Shown here: piece by piece, positions 1-4,829 of the stretch
How the letters are laid out: every line of letters begins with the position of its first letter
Position numbering within the stretch: position 1 is the first letter of the stretch
Position numbers and translations under genes: made by a program
Origin: an uncultured Eubacteriales bacterium
GTDB taxonomy: Bacteria; Bacillota; Clostridia; Oscillospirales; Acutalibacteraceae
Length of the DNA: 11,466 nt
Direction: 5' to 3'
Assembly (NCBI GenBank): GCA_948815685.1
Contig: CAQJOC010000004.1
Span: 18,109-29,574 of the forward strand
Notes under the pieces: generated by a model
Seen by the model: the letters and a program-made list of their open reading frames with translations, nothing else
Databases searched by the model: none
Told to the model about the DNA's origin: nothing

Positions 1-1
1 A

Positions 2-1066
2 AAAATAAACAAAGAGATGTATGATTACGGAGTAAAATCTCAATTTATATCCTCTTTAGCCAATCCATCAATAAGATTTGTATCATGGTTAATATATGCA
101 GCTGTAGGTACTGCAGGGGCGTATTTTTCAGTAAAATATGCAAGCCTTACTATTGGCGGGATATCATCAATTCTTATCTATACGGCTCAATATACCAGAC
201 CTTTTACGGATATCATGGGAATAATTACGGAAATTCAGTCTGCTCTTGCTGCGCTTAACAGAGATGTTGAACTTTTATATGAAATTACTTCAAAAACAGA
301 AAATTTTAGGGGTAAAAAGGTCAATATCCAAAAAGGCGAAGTTAAAATAGAAAATGTTTTTTTCTCATATAAACCCGGCACACCTATAATAGAAAATTTT
401 AATTTAAATATAAATTCCGGCGAAAAAATTGCATTAGTTGGTCATACAGGTTGTGGAAAGTCCACAATAATAAATCTACTTATGCGTTTTTATGCACCTG
501 ACAGTGGGGATATAAAAATTGATGGTATATCTATAAATAAGCTTGATTTAAATGAACTCCGAAAGACGTATGGAATGGTTCTTCAAGATACATGGCTTTA
601 TATGGCTTCCATTAGAGATAATATAGCGTATGGTAAACCGAATGCATCTTTAGATGATATTATGAAAGCTGCTGATATGGCTAATGCACACAATTTCATT
701 ATAAAATTAAAAAATGGATATGATACTCTCCTTTCAGAAAGCGGTAATGGGATATCTCAAGGACAAAAGCAGCTCATATCAATAGCTAGAGTAATGCTTA
801 TACAACCTAAAATACTTTTATTGGATGAAGCAACCGGGAATATAGATACTCGAACAGAACTCAAGGTACAAAATGCTTTTAACAAGTTAATGCGGGGAAA
901 AACTTGTATAATTGTTGCACATAGACTTTCTACTATAAAAAATGCAGACAGAATTGTTGTAATGGATAAGGGTAAAATAGTAGAAATAGGTAGCCATGAG
1001 GATCTCGTCTCATCTAAAGGATATTATTATAATCTTTATAATGCCCAAATTTCCCCATTGACTTAA
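2..1066 (+). CDS. ABC exporter half-transporter, TM288/LmrD-type, 3' part (start outside window)
   Basis: This is the C-terminal part of a fused membrane-domain plus ATPase subunit; the frame is open to the left edge, so the first ATG at 17 is not a supported start. Counting from that Met, residues 1-90 are the end of the transmembrane domain (last helices and coupling region) and about 105-345 the ATPase. Visible motifs are Walker A GHTGCGKST (142-150), Q-loop Q190, signature ISQGQ (246-250), Walker B ILLLDE with catalytic Glu271, D-loop and switch His302. The wording around the signature, 'LDEATGNIDTRTE' and the C-terminal 'YYNLYNAQ' resemble the catalytically complete subunit of heterodimeric exporters (TM287/288, LmrCD, YfiC). 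In that family a partner with a degenerate site is usually encoded just upstream, which here is off the window. Such pumps export drugs, lipids or peptides; the substrate cannot be told. A hairpin terminator follows at 1183-1226. Confidence 0.93.
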   Translation, partial: KINKEMYDYGVKSQFISSLANPSIRFVSWLIYAAVGTAGAYFSVKYASLTIGGISSILIYTAQYTRPFTDIMGIITEIQSALAALNRDVELLYEITSKTENFRGKKVNIQKGEVKIENVFFSYKPGTPIIENFNLNINSGEKIALVGHTGCGKSTIINLLMRFYAPDSGDIKIDGISINKLDLNELRKTYGMVLQDTWLYMASIRDNIAYGKPNASLDDIMKAADMANAHNFIIKLKNGYDTLLSESGNGISQGQKQLISIARVMLIQPKILLLDEATGNIDTRTELKVQNAFNKLMRGKTCIIVAHRLSTIKNADRIVVMDKGKIVEIGSHEDLVSSKGYYYNLYNAQISPLT

Positions 1067-1081
1067 GGAAATACCTCACAG

Positions 1082-1221
1082 AAATTATATAGCGACAATT
1101 CTTTGTTAAATTTTTAAACAAATTATATGATAAATTCACATAAATATTTATTAATTGTCAAGAATTTTATTGTTATATAATTAAAAAATATCTATAAATC
1201 TTATTTAAAGTTTATAGATAT
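1082..1221 (-). repeat. Intergenic repeat, copy 1 (inverted relative to copy 2)
   Basis: Read on the minus strand from 1221 to 1082, this aligns with plus-strand 3833-3973 with 118 identical columns of 141 and a single 1-base gap. The longest shared blocks are TATATAACAATAAAATT and TTTAAATAAGATTT. Weaker similarity continues at both ends: an AAAGG..AAG..TTACA block near 1226-1242, and AGGTATTTCCTTAA against AGGCGTTTACTAAA, reaching the stop codon of the exporter gene. Neither copy codes for protein; the only conserved ATG is followed at once by a stop in both. The alignment was made by eye. Confidence 0.88.
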
Positions 1222-1226
1222 TTTTT
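1183..1226. terminator. Perfect 16-bp hairpin, probable bidirectional terminator
   Basis: Arms 1183-1198 and 1211-1226 are exact reverse complements with a 12-base loop. The outer six pairs are A:T, so each strand ends in a run of six T after the stem. It would end the exporter transcript about 120 bases after its stop codon. It lies inside the intergenic repeat, and its counterpart in copy 2 is imperfect, so it may have a role beyond termination. Confidence 0.75.
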
Positions 1227-1254
1227 GTAAGTCTTCCCTTTAATTTATTGTGAG

Positions 1255-1284
1255 TTTACATTTTTAAAGTTATTTGCTTATAAT
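1255..1284 (+). promoter_or_regulatory. Sigma-A-type promoter of the PTS gene
   Basis: TTTACA (1255-1260) and TATAAT (1279-1284) are separated by 18 bases, downstream of the 1183-1226 hairpin and about 57 bases upstream of the ATG at 1341. An AGAGGTG ribosome-binding site sits at 1328-1334. No operator, cre-like site or antiterminator RNA could be recognised in the leader. Confidence 0.6.
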
Positions 1285-1340
1285 TGATGCATATATATAA
1301 ATTTAAATCGCTGGATAATAATTATTAAGAGGTGTTTTGA

Positions 1341-2945
1341 ATGAATAAAGACAGCAAATTGTTTAGTGTACTTCAAAAAATCGGTCGTTCTTTTATGCTG
1401 CCAATCGCACTTTTACCTGTTGCAGGCTTACTTTTGGGAATAGGTGCATCATTTTCCAATCCGCAAATGATAGATTCTTTCGGCCTTCAATGGCTTTTGG
1501 GAGAAGGAACTTTGTTAAATTTTGTCCTTATAGTTATGAAAGAAACAGGTAACATCGTTTTTGCCAATCTTCCGATTATTTTTGCAATGGGTGTAGCCTT
1601 GGGAATGGCTGAAAAAGAAAAGGCTACTGCTACCTTATCGTCGGCAATAGCGTTTTTTGTTATGCACCAGTCTATTTCTTCACTTTTAAAATTAAACGGA
1701 AAATTGGAACTGGGTGCAATGCTTGATGGTACAGTTGGAGCAGTGTGCGGAATACAGTCGCTTCAAATGGGCGTGTTTGGCGGAATTATAGTAGGTCTTG
1801 GAGTTGCATATTTACATAATAGGTTTTACAAAATTAAGCTTCCTACCGCAATTTCATTTTTTGGTGGGACTCGTTTTATTCCAATAATATCATCTCTTGT
1901 ATATATATTTGTGGGAATACTTATGTATTTTGTTTGGCCATATATACAAGCCGGAATATATTCTCTCGGAGGACTCGTAACAGGCACAAAATATGTGGGA
2001 ACATTGATTTACGGGATAATCGAGCGTGCTTTAATACCATTTGGTCTCCATCATGTTTTTTATACTCCGTTTTGGTATACCGGACTTGGCGGAACGTCAA
2101 TCATAGACGGAAAATATGTAATGGGCGCTCAAAACATATTCTTTGCGGAACTGGCATCTCCAAATATATCTCATTTCAGCGTAGATGCGACAAGATTTAT
2201 GGCAGGAAAATTTCCGTTTATGATTTTCGGACTTCCCGGAGCTGCCTTAGCAATGTATTCAGCGGCAAAACCATCAAAAAGAAAAATTGCCGGAGGACTT
2301 CTTATTTCTGCAGCACTTACAGCTATGCTTACGGGTATAACAGAGCCTCTTGAATTTACATTTTTATTTGTTGCTCCTTTGCTTTATGGTATACACTGTA
2401 TTTTAGCAGGCATATCATTTATGCTTATGCATATACTGAATATCGCAATAGGAATGACGTTTTCTGGAGGTATTATAGACTTTTTACTGTTTGGAGTTCT
2501 TCAAGGGAACGGAAAGACAAACTGGTTAATGATGCTTCCTGTGGGAATTATTTATTTTGTTGTTTATTATTTCTTGTTTAAATTTTTAATTGAAAAACTT
2601 AATTTCATAACTCCGGGTAGAGAGGAAGACGAACTTGAAACTAAGCTTTATACAAGAAAAGATATTGATGCTTCCAAAAAAGATAATATTTCTCAACTGA
2701 TAGTAGATGGACTAGGCGGAGCGGATAACATTTTAGATTTAGACTGTTGTGCAACAAGACTTAGAATTAAGGTTGAAGACGGAGATAAGGTAAATGAAAG
2801 CATACTAAAAGAAAGCGGGGCATCCGGAGTAATAAAAAAAGGTGCGGGGGTCCAAATAATTTACGGACCAAGAGTAACAGTAATAAAAAGTGATGTTGAA
2901 GAATATATTTCTTCTCAAGAGAAAAAAGAAGACAATTTGGAATAA
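1341..2945 (+). CDS. PTS sugar permease EIICB, glucose/maltose (Glc) superfamily
   Basis: This 534-residue membrane protein imports a hexose or glucoside and phosphorylates it during entry. Residues 1 to about 425 form the EIIC channel domain, with the family landmarks GGTRF (175-179), GLHH (235-238) and ITEPLEF (333-339, substrate-binding Glu). A hydrophilic linker starting at the usual 'TPGRE' leads to an EIIB domain (about 450-525) whose active site reads DCCATRLR; by alignment to PtsG the phosphorylated Cys is C470. Much of the wording matches PtsG (start 'LFSVLQKIGR', 'GMTFSGG', 'GASGV'), while FFGGTRF is closer to MalX, so glucose is likely but maltose or another alpha-glucoside is possible. 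There is no EIIA domain or adjacent EIIA gene, so phosphate must come from EIIA encoded elsewhere. Start supported by AGAGGTG at 1328-1334. It appears monocistronic, with its own promoter and a strong terminator. Confidence 0.92.
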   Translation: MNKDSKLFSVLQKIGRSFMLPIALLPVAGLLLGIGASFSNPQMIDSFGLQWLLGEGTLLNFVLIVMKETGNIVFANLPIIFAMGVALGMAEKEKATATLSSAIAFFVMHQSISSLLKLNGKLELGAMLDGTVGAVCGIQSLQMGVFGGIIVGLGVAYLHNRFYKIKLPTAISFFGGTRFIPIISSLVYIFVGILMYFVWPYIQAGIYSLGGLVTGTKYVGTLIYGIIERALIPFGLHHVFYTPFWYTGLGGTSIIDGKYVMGAQNIFFAELASPNISHFSVDATRFMAGKFPFMIFGLPGAALAMYSAAKPSKRKIAGGLLISAALTAMLTGITEPLEFTFLFVAPLLYGIHCILAGISFMLMHILNIAIGMTFSGGIIDFLLFGVLQGNGKTNWLMMLPVGIIYFVVYYFLFKFLIEKLNFITPGREEDELETKLYTRKDIDASKKDNISQLIVDGLGGADNILDLDCCATRLRIKVEDGDKVNESILKESGASGVIKKGAGVQIIYGPRVTVIKSDVEEYISSQEKKEDNLE

Positions 2946-2979
2946 TCCAGTAATAATTAATTAAAACCGATTTTAGTAT

Positions 2980-3020
2980 TAACCACCGGTATTCCCGGTG
3001 GTTATTTATGAAATTTAATT
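2980..3020 (+). terminator. Rho-independent terminator of the PTS gene
   Basis: A GC-rich stem, AACCACCGG (2981-2989) with CCGGTGGTT (2995-3003), closed by a 5-base loop and extended by one T:A pair, lies 35 bases past the stop codon. The following tract is AT-rich but only moderately T-rich. Confidence 0.75.
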
Positions 3021-3219
3021 CTGCAGAAATGAGTAAAAATATAAAAGCAATAATAAGACTTCTTGCAAAATTAACTTTATTCACTAAAAATTTTTTACTT
3101 TTAATAAATACGATTCCCCAATTTGCAGATTTTTCTATTTTAGAATTATCTACAGCCTAATATTTTGTCTTTTACTTATGAATATGTTTTGATTTCTCAG
3201 GGTAGGTCAGGCTTAATAT

Positions 3220-3259
3220 AAAAAGGCTCTAAATGCCAAATATAAGGATACTCAGAACC
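3220..3259 (-). terminator. Terminator of the minus-strand 120-residue gene
   Basis: On the minus strand GGTTCT (3259-3254) pairs with AGAGCC (3230-3225), extending inward to about 12 pairs with several G:U wobbles and one mismatch, followed by a run of five T (3224-3220). It lies 18 bases beyond the stop of the gene ending at 3277. The wobbles only pair in minus-strand RNA, which agrees with the gene's direction. Confidence 0.7.
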
Positions 3260-3276
3260 TATATAGTACAAGTTGA

Positions 3277-3639
3277 TTATTTAATTAATTGCATAGCCAA
3301 GACCGATTCTAAAACGGTTTTCATTTCTCTAATCATAGGATTTTCATCAAATTCGTCATCCATTTCAATTTCATTAAGGCAAGGTTGCAGCAGCCTTGAA
3401 GATTGTTGAATGGCGCTTTTGTATTCATCGGCATTTTCTCTTTTGTTTTCCTTAAGATCATCTATCTCCGTGAGAAATTGATCAATTTTCTTACGATAGT
3501 CTACTCTTTTTTTAGATTTTGCCGCAAGTTTTATAAATTCGTCGAAAACTTGCTTAAGTACAGTATGATTTTTGCCTTTACCCTTATTCAGCCAATCCCA
3601 TAAATCTGTAATACTCGCATTCAACCAAAATCTTTTCAT
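3277..3639 (-). CDS. Conserved-looking hypothetical protein, 120 residues
   Basis: Function not recognised. The start is supported by a good ribosome-binding site, GAAAGGA (3655-3649 on the minus strand), nine bases before the ATG. The protein is soluble, with no signal peptide or membrane segment. Residues 1-20 are Trp-rich (W5, W14, W16), about 21-75 are lysine-rich and probably helical or coiled-coil ('LKQVFDEFIKLAAKSKKR'), and the C-terminal third carries an acidic cluster (EIEMDDEFDE) before a final hydrophobic helix. It stands alone between its own promoter (3694-3720) and terminator (3220-3259), convergent with the PTS gene and divergent from the secreted-protein gene. The dedicated signals and the open frame argue that it is real. 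It might be a small regulatory or interaction protein, but nothing visible assigns a role. Confidence 0.75.
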   Translation of the reverse strand: MKRFWLNASITDLWDWLNKGKGKNHTVLKQVFDEFIKLAAKSKKRVDYRKKIDQFLTEIDDLKENKRENADEYKSAIQQSSRLLQPCLNEIEMDDEFDENPMIREMKTVLESVLAMQLIK

Positions 3640-3693
3640 AAAAATTCATCCTTTCGTTTATAAATATTAGAGAAATTTATACTAAACTTCTCA

Positions 3694-3720
3694 ATTTTAT
3701 TATATATATATTAATGTCAA
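3694..3720 (-). promoter_or_regulatory. Probable promoter of the 120-residue gene
   Basis: On the minus strand a perfect -35 TTGACA (3720-3715) is followed after 15 bases by TAAAAT (3699-3694). A TATAAT in the TA-rich spacer is only 10 bases away and is probably not the true -10. An 11-base direct repeat TTTATACTAAA (plus strand, 3676-3686 and 3734-3744) brackets this promoter and could be an operator. Confidence 0.5.
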
Positions 3721-3832
3721 ATATTTTTCATATTTTATACTAAATATCTAAATAGATCACTTGCAATTTTATCTATTTTCCCTGCAGAGTTAAATTAGCC
3801 ATAAAGAATAAAGGAAGCGTTACACAGAAGAT

Positions 3833-3973
3833 ATATCTATAAAGTTTAAATAAGATTTGTAGGTATGTTTTTAAATATATAACAATAAAATTTTTAATAC
3901 TTAATAAGTATTTATGTAAATTTACTATATAATGTGTTTAAAAAGTTAATGAAGTATTACTACTGTATAATTT
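3833..3973 (+). repeat. Intergenic repeat, copy 2
   Basis: This is the plus-strand counterpart of copy 1 at 1221-1082, 118 of 141 aligned columns identical with one gap. It occupies most of the 420-base gap 3640-4059, which has no gene. The hairpin of copy 1 is present here as arms 3833-3843 and 3856-3866; two A-to-G changes in the 3' arm turn A:U pairs into U:G wobbles, and a run of five T follows at 3868-3872. The copy ends about 25 bases before the -35 box of the secreted-protein gene. A local palindrome AATACTTAATAAGTATT (3896-3912) is not shared by copy 1. Confidence 0.88.
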
Positions 3974-3997
3974 GGGAAAGGCGTTTACTAAAAAGTA

Positions 3998-4026
3998 TTG
4001 ACAATATTTAATATTATATTTATAAT
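3998..4026 (+). promoter_or_regulatory. Perfect consensus sigma-A promoter of the secreted-protein gene
   Basis: TTGACA (3998-4003) and TATAAT (4021-4026) are separated by exactly 17 bases. The ribosome-binding site AAAGGAGA follows at 4046-4053, six bases before the ATG at 4060. The heptamer AAGTATT occurs at 3906-3912, 3952-3958 and 3993-3999, the last overlapping the -35 box, with an inverted copy at 3896-3902; a regulator could bind here. Confidence 0.85.
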
Positions 4027-4059
4027 TTAATATAAATAAATAATTAAAGGAGACTTAAA

Positions 4060-4713
4060 ATGAAAAAGATTCTGACAAAAATTACATTTTTAATTGCTTT
4101 ACTAGTAATATCTCCATGTATTTGCATGGCATGGACTGATGAAAATATAAAAAAACATTATGAAGACAAATTTGGCACAAAATACACTGATTCGTCCATT
4201 GGCCTGAGGGCCATTATCTATATGTTGTCTAATACAACCGCATGGAGCAACATAGACGATATGCAAAACCATCTTGAAAAACATTATGAAAAGTTTAAGA
4301 AAAAATTTGATACAGTAGATATGCAAATACTTGAGGATAAATATATCGAGTTAAAAAAATATCATTCCCAGAAACAACAAGATTGGCAAGATTCACATCA
4401 TTGGCGAGATTCACATCCTGGTTATGAGCTATTTAAAGGCATCAAAGCATTGGGGAACTTTGATGAAGGTATGCAGGAACATAGAATGAAAGAAATTATA
4501 AAAGCAATCCAATTCTCAGGTACAAAAATTAAACAGAACGAATTACTTTCAATTGCTCAGTGCGTTTCAGAAAAGACATCAGTTGAATTAGATAGAGAAG
4601 CTAAAAGACGGAAAAGTGTATTATTAAAATGGTTTGACGACAATTGGGATCAAATATTGCCAACACTTCAGTTTGTTAGAATGGATATGAGAATTGACGT
4701 AGAAAAAAGTTAA
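4060..4713 (+). CDS. Secreted protein of unknown function, 217 residues
   Basis: No family recognised. The N-terminus is a clear Sec signal peptide: MKK, a hydrophobic core over about residues 8-20, and a likely cleavage after CMA24. The cysteines at 20 and 22 do not form a lipobox, because the residue before C20 is Pro. The mature part is highly charged and looks mainly helical. Two KHYE segments (K32-E35 and K74-E77, each following a Trp by 8-13 residues) suggest an old internal duplication; the DNA AAAAACATTATGAA is identical at 4151-4164 and 4277-4290. Residues 102-121 are rich in His, Gln and Trp and contain a tandem WQDSH-HWRDSH duplication. The start is fixed by AAAGGAGA at 4046-4053 and the gene has a perfect consensus promoter, so it should be well expressed. 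It is monocistronic and converges on the giant surface-protein gene. A soluble secreted or wall-associated role, perhaps metal-binding through His, is possible but unproven. Confidence 0.85.
   Translation: MKKILTKITFLIALLVISPCICMAWTDENIKKHYEDKFGTKYTDSSIGLRAIIYMLSNTTAWSNIDDMQNHLEKHYEKFKKKFDTVDMQILEDKYIELKKYHSQKQQDWQDSHHWRDSHPGYELFKGIKALGNFDEGMQEHRMKEIIKAIQFSGTKIKQNELLSIAQCVSEKTSVELDREAKRRKSVLLKWFDDNWDQILPTLQFVRMDMRIDVEKS
4383..4418 (+). repeat. 18-bp tandem duplication inside the secreted-protein gene
   Basis: Two adjacent 18-base units (4383-4400 and 4401-4418) differ at two positions. They encode WQDSHH and WRDSHP, a six-residue in-frame duplication. Confidence 0.85.
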
Positions 4714-4774
4714 AAAAATAAATTTATACCGTCTGATTTTTAAAACTATTTAGCTACATTGCAAATAAAAGGAA

Positions 4775-4823
4775 CGGGAAAATGCTTTGATACTTCTATT
4801 TTCCCGCCCTTCTTTTTATTTTA
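4775..4823. terminator. Bidirectional terminator between convergent genes
   Basis: CGGGAAAAT (4775-4783) pairs with ATTTTCCCG (4798-4806) around a 14-base loop. On the plus strand it is followed by a T-rich run (4811-4822), ending the secreted-protein transcript. On the minus strand it lies just beyond the giant gene's stop and is followed by CCTTTTATTT, so it probably serves both genes. Confidence 0.8.
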
Positions 4824-4829
4824 CTTATT

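Noticed and set aside
1093..1123. Weak inverted repeat TTTGTTAAA / TTTAAACAAA just after the exporter gene
   Set aside because: The arms are AT-only apart from one pair, with a bulge and no T-run; the perfect hairpin at 1183-1226 is the better terminator.
1934..2353. A 139-codon open frame within the PTS gene
   Set aside because: It overlaps the clearly coding EIIC frame in another phase and its translation is rich in Arg, Ser and Cys with no domain.
3928..3971. Two TATAAT boxes (3928-3933 and 3966-3971) inside repeat copy 2
   Set aside because: No acceptable -35 hexamer lies 15-19 bases upstream of either, although both are kept in copy 1; the 3998-4026 promoter is far better.
3640..4059. 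tRNA, CRISPR array or origin-like repeats in the largest gene-free stretch
   Set aside because: No cloverleaf, no regularly spaced direct repeats and no DnaA-box cluster were seen; promoters and the intergenic repeat account for it.
4060..4131. Lipoprotein signal for the 217-residue protein because of Cys20 and Cys22
   Set aside because: The residue before Cys20 is Pro and that before Cys22 is Ile, so neither makes a lipobox; a type I cleavage after CMA24 fits better.
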